From assembly GCA_036867785.1 (NCBI GenBank), contig CP145414.1, positions 186,001 through 250,000 of the forward strand: 64,000 nt of DNA. Reading direction: 5' to 3'. Within the stretch, counting starts at the first letter, position 1; every line of letters starts with the position of its first letter. The notes beneath the pieces were generated by a model. The model worked only from the letters and a program-made list of their open reading frames with translations, ran no database searches and was not told the origin of the DNA. This stretch comes from Plasmodiophora brassicae (taxonomy: Eukaryota; Endomyxa: Phytomyxea; Phytomyxea; Plasmodiophorida). Below are positions 1-12,329 of this stretch, piece after piece. The translations under genes were made by a program, and so were the position numbers.

Positions 1-3000
1 TTTTTCCTCACAGCTAATGGAAGACATTCACACGAATGATAGTGCGGACGAGCGTCATCCGTGCAACCTTTCTTCCCGATCGGACACTGGCGGTGAAGAA
101 GGCAGTTGATTTGAAGGAGACGTGTCCAGGCCATGACGACGAGACCGCTCGTCTTCGTCTTCCAGCGACGCGGTTGACGAAGACGGAACCACGGCTGGCG
201 CGGCTTGAGCGCGACTTCGCGAACGTCCCTGCCGGCGAGAAGATGCGGGCGCCATCGATGTCGTACGGTAGTCCTTTCAAATAATGCGCCTCCGCCGCCC
301 CCTCGGCCCTGGCGGATGTTGGCGGAGTCCGTGACCCACTTATTAGGGCCAACCTCAATATACCGCAGCATGCGCATGACATGACCGGTGTTTAAAGACA
401 CCATTTTCCGGCGCAACCCGTGGCCGTGACGGTGAGGTGGTTGTGTGGCCGTGGGTGACTCACGTACCGGCGTCTGCCCAGTTGGGGCAGGGATCGATGG
501 GTCTCGTGACACAGTGCTTCCCGGTGCAGAATCGAGCCCATGCGACGTGGCACTACGAGGCCCCGCGTATCGATGTCACCCCCCAAACGCAACGTTCGCC
601 ACCGCGCGACCGCGTCCGATTCTAGTCGTCTATGGCCGCCATCGAATTCTTCGCGATCACCTTGGGATCCACGAGTTCCTTCGCGTCCGGATTTGTTACC
701 ATCCGGGGATGGTAACCAGGTGCCGCTGCATCTCCACCGCCGAGGGTTGTCCCCACCCTATGACAGTGATGACAGCGGAGCACCGTCACTTGACGACAAC
801 CCGCAAGGGCGCCCCGTTGGCGGTATACCGCAACCTGGTAGCGCAGCCCTACTTCGTAATGATGAAGACGACGGCTGGTCCCCGTTGGAAAGCAGCGACG
901 AGGACGGCAGGTGCTCTGGGCGGGCGCCTCCTCGCAGGGAACCTCTACCAGGCGCCCTATCGCCGCCTGGTAGTGATGGAACGGCGCCAAATGATTCTGA
1001 CAGGGGCTGGACGCCGCCCGAAAGCAGCGACGAAGCACTGCCTGACATGGGTGACGGCCGATGCGCTGGGTGGACCCCTCCTGGTGGAAGCGACTCTTCT
1101 GGTCCAGTGTATTCGCAAGCCAGACTGCCCGTGCCAGGCGGCCTATCACCGCCTGGCAGCGCGGAACTGGTTCCGAGTGATGAAGACCGCGTTTGCTCCC
1201 CACCTGAAAGCAGCGACGAAGCATTGCCTAACATGGAAGACGGATTTGCAGCACAGACGTTTCCTCGTCTTTGCGAGTCGTCTGCTTCAGTGAATTCCCA
1301 AGGTATGGAGCCTCTACAATATGATTTATTGACGCCTGGTTTTGAAGAGCTTGTGCCAGGTGATGAATGTGTCGGCTGGACACCCCCTGAAAGCAGCTGC
1401 GAGGCATCACGGTTTGACAGTGACGACGACGTTGCTCCCTATGCTGAGTTGCAATCACCAGTATTATCGGATAGTGGCGGTGCCAGCTTCTCGCCAGCCT
1501 TCGCTGGTGATGATGGATTTCTGGTTGAGTTCAACGGGTAATTCCATCTGGTATCGGAGTGGTCATCAATTGTTAATTTGACATTGATGCAAAGGGTGGC
1601 GCCTATTATCCCTGATTGCGAGTCCCATTCGATTGTCAGCAGTGATGTTGGCCACCCCGGGAATGTCCCGAGTGACGGCCAGCGCGCCAATATGTCGTCT
1701 CAGAGTTCCGACTTGGACGTCGACAACCCGATTGTTCCGGTTCTCAAGCAGCAAGGTCCACGATCATATCCCAGGATGACTGTGGACAGCAAAACCGGGA
1801 AGGCGGAGTTCCAAGCATCAGACGTTGTACAGGCCGGCGATATGCTTGACGAATGTCAACAGGTAAGATTCCCGAATCATTTGTGGGATAGTATGGTCTG
1901 ACACCTTTTAATTTGGTACACCTATATGTAGGCGTTGGTCGCATATTTGAAAGAGCACATCGGAGCGATGTTGAAACGTCCACATGAACCATCTGATGGA
2001 ATCATAAGGATAATGCCGCATTTGGATGAATTTGCGCGAGGCTCCCTGACTCAGACTTCACTGGGTCGTGCAGTGCAGAACAGCGAGGCTGTCGCTCTCA
2101 AGGACAAGGCTGCCTACATATCTCAAATGATTCACCGCGTACGTACATCGCCACATCCATTTGGCTCTCCCATTAACCTACGTGCAGTTGCAGCGCAAAG
2201 CAGAAGTTTGCCACGACAATAATCGCAAGATATGTCTTGAGGAGATGGTTGCTTCCCTACATGGAGATCTGGAGGATATCACACGTCAGATTGAATCATG
2301 TTTATCGTCGAGTCCTAGATCGGGCGATCAAATACGCCGAGACCTCGTTCGTTCAGGATGGGCTTGCCCTGAACTGCACTTCAAGCTGTGCCCGCAAGGA
2401 CATATGTTTCCCGCCAAGCGAGCTGCCGATGAGAATAAGCCCGAATGCTGCAAAGAGGCTTCCGACTTCTTCTACCTCTCCAGGATTCTCCAGGTCAGTG
2501 CTGGAAGGCGCTCACTACCTCTTGATATCCACTCAGCTTATGGATCCAAACAGATCCAGCAACAGTTTCGTTCACGATTTCTCTCAGAAATCATGCACTC
2601 TGAACTCGACCGACTGCTGCAACTCGAATGCGAGCCTGAAAGCCGTCCATTTCTAGCAGATTGGTGTGATGGCAAAGTTTTCCACGAGGACTACGTCCCA
2701 TTCGCAGAACTATGTCGAAGGTAACCGTATTGGTTCACCACTTTTGTAATGAGTGTTGATTCCGATCATGTTGCAACAGAGATGGCAGTTTCCCCATTGT
2801 TATATCAGCGGGCGTAGATGGTGGACGCGTGACGTCGTGGAAATCGATATCTCGGACACCCATGCTGACGATCAACCTAATGCTTCGCCAGGACATCCGC
2901 TGTAACCAAGGTCTTTTGATGTTGCACGGGTTGTTACCTAACGGAGAGGCCAGTCTTCGTCGCGAAGCCGTCTACAGGTACTTTTCTGCATGGTTTAACC

Positions 3001-5779
3001 GCGAATGATCTGTCGGTGGCTAACCGTTTGTTTGGATTTAGGCTGGAAGTACTGGAACTCAAACTGGCCTACCATTTTGGGTTCCCTGTCTATGACGCTT
3101 CTGAAGGTCGTGAAGTCTATGCCAGACTTAAACTGGTTCACCAGGTATGCATAACTTCCTGACGTGATGGCTACAATTAATCGTGACGCGATAATGACAC
3201 CGCTTTCTAGGGACACGACTATCCTGAACTGCAAAAGGTTAACGGTCACAGTAGCAAAGGCACGAGAGATGCCTGCCATCGTTGTCACCAGCAAGGCACA
3301 TACGTCGGTCGTAACTTATATGAAGGGTTGTGGGCACACCTTCCTGAGCTTGATCCTGTTCGTGGGGAATGTCGAGCGTGGTACGAGCAGTGCCTAGAGG
3401 CTCGGCAATCCGACGTCGCTGCACGTTCTTCGAATGATATCGGAAGGGGTAACGTTTCCGAGTGTCAAAGTTGGTGCACGTATAGGTGACGTTGTGTATC
3501 ATTGCGTATAGGTGCCAGGCTGAAGACGAATGAGGAGACGCTTGAGCGCATGCGAGCAGGTGACCTGCGGCCCGATCCCTATTCGGGCAGTCTACCATAC
3601 CCGTTTGGGAACTCGACCCAGTTCACACTCTGCACATTCCATTGCCTGCTGCTTAATGCACTCCAGCGACTTTTCAATATCATCGATCCTCCAGCTGACG
3701 GAAAGGGCCTGAACCAGGAGAAGGTATACAGGGCCCGTACCACTCGCATTTTCAACGGCGTCTAACCTAACACAATTCATTGCAGAGTGAGACTTCATGC
3801 GGTCGCCCATATCATTGCAACCCCGCGTGGAAGGTGCCATTTGTTAACACGCCCAGCACCAACAGCGCGGCCAAGAAGAGATACAGGCAGAAATCTAAAT
3901 CTGCAGCGGCGACCATGGTCGATTCGGTTCTTCGTCAAGTACGTTGGTGTACCGGTATGGCCGTTGGCAATATGGCTACAGACGTATACAAGATTGTTTA
4001 AAGGAAACTGGTGTAGGGAATGGAGATAAGCCGAGGAATTGCTTTGACCGCCAATCGTGGAAGGCGCACGATTACTTGCAGTGGCTGGGTGATTTCGGTG
4101 TCGCAGCCCTCCATTCGGTGGTGCACAATGTCTTTGACGGTGAATCAGCGGCTGCGTTTCAGTGGTGGACGGCCATGTTCGAATTTTTACAAACGGCGAA
4201 CCAGCTCTTATCAAAGTGCATTGCTCGTAACGACCTTCCTCAGATAGCGTTGCAGTTTCGCCGCTGTCTGGCAAAGCTCGAGATGCTGTCGCCCGTCTCG
4301 TTATTGACAATATCAGTAAGTTGATCGACTGGACTTTGCTCTCAGACAGACAACTTATCGGAGCGTCAATGTAGGTGCATTCCTTAGTCCATATTCCCGA
4401 TATTGTCGAGTACTTCGGTCCAGTTCACGGCTTTGTCTGGACTTTCCCTGTAGAACGATGGATGAAGTTAATGAAAGGGTTGTGCACATCGACAAGGGGA
4501 CAGTCAAGGAACATTATCGCAAATTACCAGATAATGTCAGCTGCGGTGAGGCTGAGGTAATCAACACATGCCGCTAATTGGTCGCTTCTGTTACGTTGAC
4601 ATCCGTCACTCTCCTCAGGTGTGACCGTAGTTCGGAATACTCCTGCAATCATGGGAATCCTCTCGTGTTTGGGCAAATGCGGTATTCTGGCATGGATGTG
4701 GAAACGAACACGATGTCGCTGGAATTCCCCGAACATCAGGCGAAACTCGTAACCTTGTCACTGGATATCCGATGCTGGATCCATCATCACCTTATCACAC
4801 AAGATTGGCAAGCGTTCAAGGAACACCCATGGGTTCTGCACTATCTGGAGGCATGCAGCAGATTCGCTGAAACGACGGATGTGCGAATCGGCAATTACGA
4901 CGAAATGACACGCGTTATCGAAGTCTTTGATGAGTTCTGTCGTGATCGTTACGGCTGCTGTCTACTTCCATCACATGCCACAACCTTCCAAAGTGTGAAG
5001 TTCGGTATGATCGTCTCCTTATATTGAATCCACCTATGGTTAACGCATGTATTTCAGGACATGTAATGTGGCAGGCGCGACATGGCTGTCGTTCGGCAAC
5101 CGACAACCATTACGTTGCGGCATTTGCTGACACAAATGGGGACATGCATCTGGGAGAAATCAACGAAGTACTTCGCATCGAGATGCCGCTGGCGCCACCG
5201 CGTTTAGCGATACAACCGCTAACGCTTGAATTATTCCAATGCAAGCGGTACTGCACGGCATGCTCTTTCCCTGGTTGACTCCACGATTCACGATTTGCTT
5301 TTGGGCAGATGGTGGGACATGGTACCGTACCCGGTTGCCGCCCCCATTCCTCGCTACGTCACTCTAGACAAGGATCGTGTTGCTACGCATCGCGTGCAGG
5401 ATAGCCCGCTGTTCCCCATCGTGCATGCAGTCCCTAATAATGTTGTCCTAGTGCCTAGTCATCTGCCAGCGAGTCGGCGACGCCGACAACGATCGCGAGG
5501 ACGTGTGTCAGCTGTTCATCTTGTTTGCCTTCTTGGGAGAGCAAACGCTACTCCGGACGGGTTGGTGTCAACCAGCTACTGACTGTAAACACTGTGGACA
5601 TGTGGTACGCCTGTTAAAGGTCAACCGAACTCTGCGATATGCTATATTGGCAATGAATGCAATCGGATACACTGGCAATATGTTTGGCAGATATACCACC
5701 AATGTATTGAACCGTGGAATACAGTGGCGATACAAGGTCTCGCGGATGTATCCGCGCTGAATCTATTTTCGGGCCAGTG
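1..5779 (+). mobile_element. CACTA-1, CMC-superfamily DNA transposon, left end outside window
   Basis: The right end is CCAGTG at 5774-5779, the same terminus as the two complete CACTA elements further right, where it pairs with a left CACTGG. It cuts a gypsy reading frame exactly: the minus-strand codons for a conserved FDEAD stretch run up to 5780. No left CACTGG partner and no continuation of the interrupted gypsy frame is seen between 1 and 539, so the left end is inferred to lie before position 1. The only gene recognised is the transposase (540-5582). Positions 1-539 lie inside the element; open frames there on both strands show no recognisable domain. Unlike CACTA-2 and CACTA-3, no second gene lies between the transposase and the right end. 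Confidence 0.7.
540..5582 (+). CDS. CACTA-1 transposase, Tnp2-like, 14 exons
   Basis: Predicted exons: 540-1537, 1595-1862, 1932-2138, 2188-2720, 2780-2977, 3042-3144, 3211-3448, 3512-3723, 3786-3954, 4017-4315, 4375-4556, 4619-5004, 5058-5247, 5309-5582. All junctions are GT..AG and keep frame. Exon 1 encodes about 330 residues rich in Ser, Asp, Glu and Pro, with repeats around PPESSDEA, absent from the other two copies. From exon 3 on the protein aligns block by block with CACTA-2 and CACTA-3: FFYLSRIL, the ISAGVDGGRVTSW block, a CHRC zinc-knuckle-like motif, and the LVHIPD..GPVHGFVW stretch typical of the DUF4218 region of plant Tnp2 proteins. It probably acts in the nucleus on the element's terminal repeats. 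The start is uncertain: frames upstream of 540 are open in other phases. No frame break was found, so it may be intact. Confidence 0.65.
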
Positions 5780-8050
5780 ATCAGCTTCGTCGAAGTAGAC
5801 GCCATTGTCAATCTTCTCGTCCCGTGACAGTAGTCGTTGTGCATCGCGAATCTCCGTCTCCGTCGGCCAGCTAAACTCAGGATGCTGCCGAGGAGTGACT
5901 CGCAAGTCGTCAAGCTCCATGATGCGTGCTGCTCGACATGACAAGGCGATACGACCGGCGCCCCATCTTGTCAGCAGGTCAGCCCAAACGTTGTCCTCTC
6001 CGGCGATGCTCTTCGTCTGGTAGCGGAACCCCTGCAGGTGCAACGCCCAACGTTCCAGCTTCTGGGCGGTGTGCTTCTTCATTTCGGAGTCCTGACTGAA
6101 AAATGAACGTCAGATTGCGATGATCGGTATAGAGTAGGAACTCTCGTGATGTCTGAAGCAGGAAGTCCCCGCGTTCCGTAACGTAGATGATCGCGGCCGC
6201 CTCCTTCTCGGGCGTAGACCATCGTAGTTCTGAACCAGCGAAGCGTTTGCCGTAGAACGCGAGAGGTTCGTGACGTTGATCGCAAACAGGCAGGTCGATA
6301 TCCTCCAACGGGATCTGCGTGATGACAGCTGCCCATGCCGTTTCACTTGCGTCGGTGAATAGGCATGTCTGGTAGTTCGACTTCGGGTAGGCCAGCTGAA
6401 CGTGTTGAATCAGGGCGAACCGTATGTCCGTAAATGACTTGTTGTGCTGGTCACTCCAACCCAACGCGTCAAGCGTGATCGATGATGGCGTTGCGGATCG
6501 AATACGCTTCAACTCGTCATTGGCCCGATCGATAATGTCTTGTAGTGGACGGATGATACAGGGATAGCCGGGTATGTGAGTACGCATCCAGTTGGCCGCC
6601 CATAGGAACTGCTGCAACTCCTTGACAGTTCGCGGACGCGACATGGTCGTAAGCGCTTCGATACGTTCTGGGTCGTGTCGTACACCATCACGTGAGTAGA
6701 TTCGCCCGCACCACTTCAGTTCACGAGCGAATAACGTGCACTTGCCCGGATTCAGTTTCACATTGCGTTCACGACATCTCTCAAGAACCCGCGTCAGCTG
6801 ATGTAGCAGGTCATCCTCTGACTTTGCGAATCCAAGGGGGTCGTCGATCCATATCTGCAGATTGTCCTTCATGTCGTCGAAGATCGCTGCCATCCGAGCA
6901 TGAAATTGAATTGCCGAGTTCATGCCTCCTTGAATACTCCTCGTAGGCGTATAGACAGCGTCGTCCGTCATGAAGCTGAACATTTCTTGGCATTCCTTTG
7001 CCAACGGCATTAGCCAGAAGCTTAAGCCTTTGAACGCGTCGATCGTGAAGAAGCATGTCATGCCAGCAAGCTTGCGCGTGACCGCCTCCACGTTAGGCAT
7101 CGGCCAGGCGGTGGAGACACACCGCGCGTTGACCTGGCGTAGGTCGACACATAGACGGTAGCCGTCGCCCTTCGGTTTCTTTACGACTAAGACGGGACTT
7201 GCCCAACGAGAGTTCATGTTCATGTAGATGAGACCGTTCTCCTTGAGCATTTTGACCATATCGTCAAGGAATTCCTTCTGCTTCGGGTTGTAGAACTGCG
7301 GCTTGCACCGGTAAGGCGTGACATCCGGCTTCAGCTGCGTTACCATCGGTTCGACATCGACAGGCTTATCTTGCCCCAGCCGCGTACGGAATTCGTTCAG
7401 GTGTCGTCGCAATATCAGACGTAGTCGACTAACTCCATGTCGGGACATTCCGTTGAGGCGTGCTTGATGCACCATTCGATTGCACGACGTTTCGATCTCG
7501 TGCACGTTGATTGGTCCCAGGTCGACTTCACTTGAAGATGGCTCAGCGGAGTCTGGTTCCTGAGGGGCTTGAAAGTAGTCGCTTCCAAGCGTTGCCATTC
7601 TAGCAGCAATGCGCCGCACAGTCTCGATTGAATCGACGTCGACTGCCGCACATCCTGACAGCGTGTCCATCTCGGTACATCCTGATGCGATGATGGTCTC
7701 CAGCTGCTTATGCGGGTTGATGCCAAGCGCAGATAGAAGATTGTCACCGAACAGGATCACTGGAATCGTGTCGCAGACGTAGTAGGTCACATGGTACAGC
7801 TTAAGGTTGCCAACCTCGGTCTCCAGAGTCGTGACTGGAACTTGTACATTCTCGTGATCGTCCCGATGACCTTGCCCTCTGCGGAAGTGATGTCTCGTGG
7901 CTGGACGTCGCGAAATGTGGCATCATTCAACTGGTCAGCGATATGGCCAGGTATGATATTTCCACCACGACAGCCCGAATCCAGTTCGTAGGGAACGCGC
8001 ATGCCTTCCAGCACTACCCGTTGCAATCCTCAGTCCCAGTGTACCCATCA
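5780..8050 (-). pseudogene. Gypsy-1 pol: protease, reverse transcriptase, RNase H (broken)
   Basis: Read on the minus strand. The retroviral-type protease motif YELDSGC lies near 7990. A frame change near 7790 leads into a long frame (7790-5979) with the reverse transcriptase; its catalytic motif is WIDDP where the sister element has WIDDL, and it is followed by RNase H with FTDASE near 6340. A second frame change near 6080 continues as the HTAQKLERWALHL segment to the CACTA-1 junction at 5780. Integrase is absent because the element is cut there. Against the sister copy in this window the order and most residues are conserved. Two frame breaks and the truncation make it inactive. Confidence 0.75.
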
Positions 8051-8393
8051 GTCTTCTGGACCGTTCGCGCCTTGCGACTGAGAAGCCATGACGTTGTAAA
8101 CAGTTGCGACGCTCCGCCGCGCGTTAACGTGTAACGTGTACGTGTGGTTGGACGTATACGTAGGGGTGGGACGTAGTGCGCACTGTAGTCCCGTGTCTGC
8201 AGACTCTTGACGGCACGTAATGACACAGAAACAGAATCACGTTTATCGATCGCATCGTCACGACGACGTCAGCCTCGCCACGTCATCGTGCTAAATCGGG
8301 GCACGCAGAGTGTCTAAATATAGTCCAGGACCGTCAGGTGGCAGCACGTTGATGTAGGGAACGAGACGCTATAAATAGAGCCCCGCTCTACAA
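5780..8393 (-). mobile_element. Gypsy-1, truncated Ty3/gypsy retrotransposon relic
   Basis: A minus-strand pol relic of the same lineage as the gypsy element at 22378-40180. It is cut at 5780 by CACTA-1. At the other side it degenerates beyond about 8050. The gag region present in the related element is missing. Between 8330 and 8393 there is a stretch (GATGTAGGGAACGAG, then a TATAAATAG box, ending CTCTACA) matching the LTR end of the 22378-40180 element (GATGTAGGGAATGAG, TATATAA, ending TTTCTACA). It is read as the outer edge of this element's 5' LTR after an internal deletion. The LTR's inner edge was not located. Between 8050 and 8330 no gene is visible. Confidence 0.6.
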
Positions 8394-8592
8394 CTATACC
8401 GGTAGGGAGAGCAAAAATCGTATGACGTTTTTTGGAAGGGCATCCGTTGAGAGGATTTTTGGAAAATCGGGGTCCGAAATTGGCACCAAATTGGCACTAC
8501 CAAGTGCCAATTTGGTGTCGTCAAGTCCCAATAAAAGGCCGATGGGCTAATCCACGGGATGGCACTAATTTGGCACTTCTATTTTTCCAGTG
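8394..8592 (+). mobile_element. CACTA right-end fragment, twin of CACTA-3 right end
   Basis: About 200 bases closely match the last 210 bases of CACTA-3 (39600-39810). The match starts at ACTATACCGGTAGGGAGAGC and ends at the terminal TTCTATTTTTCCAGTG. It contains several copies of the subterminal word GTGCCAA/TTGGCAC. It begins directly after the putative gypsy-1 LTR end and is followed directly by copia coding sequence. It contains no gene; an open frame running through it into the copia pol is a chance fusion. Confidence 0.65.
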
Positions 8593-10621
8593 GAAGGCGC
8601 CGGAGGCGGCCAATCGTTCGTCAACACGGTGGTCCTCGACAGTCGACGCCTGGTTCCAGAGTCCGACCCTAACGCCACCGACGCAGCGCCCTCGTCAATC
8701 ACGCCGACAAATCCCCCATTGGCAACAGGTCAAGGAGCGACGTCTGATCGATCAAGCCATACGGTCCAACCGCAATTCCGCTCGCGGCGCCGCCGCCAAA
8801 GCATGTCGTGCTAGAGTACCCGCGCCGATCGATCCAGCCCGTCTACCACGACCGGACGTGTCAAGCCTTAAAGCGACCGACATCCCTGTACCCGTCTCGA
8901 TGGCCGAGGCATTGTCATCGCCGTTCGCCGGCCACTGGTGGGACGCCGCCGTCTCGCAGATGGGGACGCTCGATTCCAAGGACACATTCGGCCCGCTCGT
9001 TGATCTCCCCAAAGGTAAGATCGCTGTCGGGTCCAAGTGGGTGTTCCGGGTCAAGTCAGCGCTCAGTGGCGACGGTGGCATCCGTAAGTTCAGCGCTCGT
9101 CACTGCGCTCAGGGCTTCCGACAGCGCCCCGGCATTGACTTTGACGACACATTCGCACCGACAGCTCGCGCCACCGCATTCCTCATCATCCTTGCGCTCG
9201 CAGCCCAACACGGGCTGCATCTTCGACAGGTTGACTGGGTGGCCGCCTACCTCAACGCCGATATGCTCCACGACGTCTACATGCGCCAGCCCGATGGGTT
9301 TACTGATAACAACGTCCCATATCGCGTTCTCCAACTACGCAAGGCCCTATACGGTACGAAGCAAGGTGCCGAACGGTGGTACAAGACGCTTCGCTCGATG
9401 CTGCTGTCCCTGGGCTTCGAACCGATCATCGCGGACCCGTGCGTCTTTCGATATGGTCACGATGGCAAGTTCATGGTCATGTCGGTGCACACCGATGACG
9501 GCCTGCTGGCGTACAACGACGTCGATTTCGCAGAGGCCGTCATCGAGAAGCTCGCCACGATGGCCGAGATCACGGATCGGCGAACCATCGACGCTGCTCG
9601 GCATGCGCATCCGTCGCGAACCTGCCACCGGCGCCATCATGCTCGACCAGGCCGAGTACATCGACAAGGTGTTGAGCGACTTCAACATGTCACATTGTCA
9701 CCCGGTCGACACGCCACATCAACCTGGCGTTCACCTGACGAAATCGATGAGTCCACAGACGGACATCGAACGGGACGAAATGACGAACAAGCCTTACCTG
9801 AAGCTGATCGGATGTCTGACATGGCTCGCCCATCGGTGCCGTCCCGACATCGCGTATATCACCAACGTGCTGGCCCAGTTCTCGTCGAATCCTGGTATAC
9901 AGCATTGGCGTGCGGGGCAACGCGTCCTCAAGTACCTCGCCGGCACGAAGACGCACGGCATTCGATACGAACGGCATCTCGAGGATCGCCTGGTCGCTTA
10001 CGCCGATGCCGACTGGGCCTCGGATCCGGACACGCGACGTTCCCGTTCCGGTCATATCATTCTTCTGGCCGGCGGTCCCGTGCACTGGCAGTCGCGACGC
10101 CAGGACCTAGGCGCCGTTAAGGTTAGTCTTTTGTCAACGCACGCTGAGATCAAATCGCTCTGCGCTGTTACCCGTCAGCTGGCCTGGATCCGGTCGTTCC
10201 TGGCGGAGATCGGCTTCCCGCGTCCCGGCCCGACGATCGTACACGAAGACAACCAAGGCGCGAAGGCCTGGTCTGGCTACCGTCGGATGGACGATCGAAC
10301 GAAGGATATCGAGGTCCAGTTCCACTACACCAGAGAGGCAGTCGAGGCCGGTCTGATTGTGGTCCACAAGTGCCCGTCTGCCGAGATGGCGGTCGACTAC
10401 CTGACGAAGCCCGCCCTCAGCACTTCTTATCACGCGAACCTGATCCTGGCCGGCATCATCGACACCGGTACCAGGGCGTGTGCTGCTGGAGGGGGCGTGT
10501 CAAACAACATGTCCAGTACAACCAGCAGCACATGCCTGCAGCACGCCGTCACGCACTCCGAAACTCCGCGCTCGCCGCCGTTGGCAGCCGTTACGTCGTC
10601 GGCGACTACGTCGCCACTGTA
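8593..10621 (+). pseudogene. Copia pol: reverse transcriptase and RNase H (frameshifted)
   Basis: The first frame, read to about 9590, shows copia reverse transcriptase: SKWVFRVK near 9040, FDDTFAPTA near 9140, WVAAYLNAD near 9240, and HTDDGLL near 9490 in place of the usual YVDD. The frame then changes; downstream LGMRI near 9600, YLKLIGCLTWLAHRCRPDI near 9800 and the RNase H ending with YADADW near 10000 and HEDNQGA near 10240 are in a second frame. The LTR begins before the stop of this frame, as is usual for copia. The one frame change plus loss of gag and integrase indicates an inactive copy. Confidence 0.8.
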
Positions 10622-10682
10622 ACGTCCACCGTGCCGTTGCGCAAACGCCGTACGTAATACACTTCACTTCGCTATTGTCTTC
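10498..10682 (+). repeat. Copia 3' LTR
   Basis: Starts TGTCAAACAAC right after the polypurine tract and aligns over its whole length with the solo LTR at 14881-15065, sharing GTCGGCGACTACGTCGCCAC and CGCCGTACGTAATACA. The exact end is blurred by mismatches near 10680. The 5' LTR is missing. Confidence 0.7.
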
Positions 10683-11791
10683 CTTAAACGTTCCATGTCC
10701 TCTGCCCCATCTCGATGATCGATATGGCGCCAATGATGTTGGCGTCCCAGTTATTGGCATAGGCTGCAATAGCGTTGCTTCCGTGCTTAACAATGAGTTG
10801 GCGTGAGCGGTCGGAGGTTTCTTCTTTCGGGGGGCGTATTTTGTGACCGCTAGCATCTTCACGCTTTTTAAATGCTCATGTTTTGTACACTTTAGGTGCG
10901 TGCTGGTTTCCTGTCTTACCAGTGTACCTGGCGGAAGTCTGCCAATGTAGATATCTCCATTGTGTCTGGGGACAATCTGTCGAAAGTCGATCTGCTCTGC
11001 AACCATTTGGTTACGAAGCCGAATGGCTCCCGAGTAACTTGAAACAGGATGTCGGGCATGGCGGGGTCCAAATGGCTGTCTCGAAGTTCTCATTCGTCTT
11101 GGGCGCATAGGTGCTCCCGTGGGTTCTCTTTGTGCGGATTAGGTCGCCAAAGGTGGTGCCAGACCTCTTGGAAGAACTCCCCCGTTTGGGAAAGGCTCGA
11201 TGAGCGTTCGCCGGGCGATTCGCTGGCTGGTCGGTCGTCTGTACGCTGGCGTTTGCGGTTCATGGTTTGAGTGGTTTGGGGATTTCCGATCCGTACGGTG
11301 TCCGTGAGTGATGAAGACGATAACGAAGTGATTTATTCCGACTGACATCGGCGCGAGACGGTGGCGATGTAACGCTGTGTAACAGGGGCTTGCCAAGCCG
11401 TTACCGACAACGGCGTCAGTGGCGGAGCCTCTGCCGTGGACGTTACGCAGTCGCGCACTGTCACGGTGTCACCGTGTGCCGGTGGTACGACAGGATCCTC
11501 GACAGTGAGCAGAGGTTCAGGATATTAGGGCACTCTTCTATGATTTCCCTTTTTCCGGGTCCTAGATGCATGTGCGCTATCTCTTATACTAAAAAAGTTC
11601 AGAGTCCGTCCATACAAATCCTACTCTGTCAACGGATGGCACACATTCTATTCTGCGTGGTAAACCATGCACGCGAAAACGGCAAACATTTACCATAGTA
11701 AATGTGCTCGGCCCGCATTATTAATTAGCCTCTACCCAGGCCTGGCAGTTCCGCCGATCACATTGTACGTGGTGCGCTCCACAGAACAGAC
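10683..11791. other. Unassigned stretch, probable transposon debris
   Basis: Short open frames exist on both strands (for example minus 11270-11110 and 11108-10870) but none shows a motif I recognise, and frames break often. No terminal repeats were found. I see nothing here that supports a functional gene. Confidence 0.4.
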
Positions 11792-11953
11792 ATGGACGAC
11801 GGTCTTTCCGAAGACTACCTGGGTACTATGGTCGAACGATGTTCTCATTGTCAGGCGCGAATGTTTCCAAATGAGAACATCAGTTGCTGTGGCGGCTACC
11901 ACCATATCACGTTGCCGCTACGAACCGTCGCCGACATCCCTCAGCAAATCTAA
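11792..11953 (+). pseudogene. Helitron-like N-terminal zinc-finger fragment
   Basis: A 53-residue frame, ATG at 11792 to TAA at 11951, has the pattern LGTMVERCSHCQARMF..E..SCC. CxxCxAxxF..E....CC followed by xxLPLR is characteristic of the region before the helicase-like domain of Helitron Rep/helicase proteins. No Rep or helicase domain follows. It is best read as a decayed fragment; it could also be an unrelated CxxC protein. Confidence 0.4.
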
Positions 11954-12329
11954 TTTTCTGAAACGGAACAGGTATCGCTCCTCATTTCTTCAACCATAAC
12001 GGCGGCCGTTACCGCAATGGATCCTGCTATACAAGACATTCACGCTGCGATAGCTAGATACGGTGCATCAGTATTGCGTTTCTCCGTACGATCCCGCAGA
12101 GATTGGTCTGTACTCAAACAGAGTACGAGAGCGCTCTCTATATGGGGCGACCCTCCATCCGCCATACCTGTTCGCATTGGCGATCGTGTCCAATGCACCC
12201 TGAATAAGGGTTTCACCTGGTATGGCGAGCAGTTACAGCCTGCCACCAATTGCTGATCTCTGATAGTCATGGGCAATCATCCACATGATATTGACTAAAT
12301 AAATACACATCTTTGGTGTGTTTTCATTC
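11954..12329. other. Unassigned stretch with one small ORF
   Basis: A 79-codon plus-strand frame at 12017-12256 starts with ATG and has no recognised domain. No splice pattern or repeat was seen around it. It may be debris of the Helitron or LINE on either side. Confidence 0.25.

Larger units (their letters stand above)
8593..10682 (+). mobile_element. Truncated Ty1/copia retrotransposon with 3' LTR
   Basis: The 3' half of a copia element. The coding part holds reverse transcriptase and RNase H in copia order. A polypurine tract (GGAGGGGGCG, about 10488-10497) precedes an LTR starting TGTCAAACAAC at 10498. Gag, protease and integrase are missing; the 5' side is replaced by the CACTA scrap ending at 8592. 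LTR relatives occur on the minus strand at 14881-15065 and as a partial copy at about 17186-17272, so this family is repeated locally. Confidence 0.75.

Noticed and set aside
1-539. CACTGG at 84-89 as the left end of CACTA-1
   Set aside because: The bases after it do not mirror the right end at 5779, the flank is GGA rather than ATC, and no gypsy sequence lies to its left.
8432-8600. N-terminal extension of the copia frame
   Set aside because: It is translated CACTA terminal sequence joined by chance.
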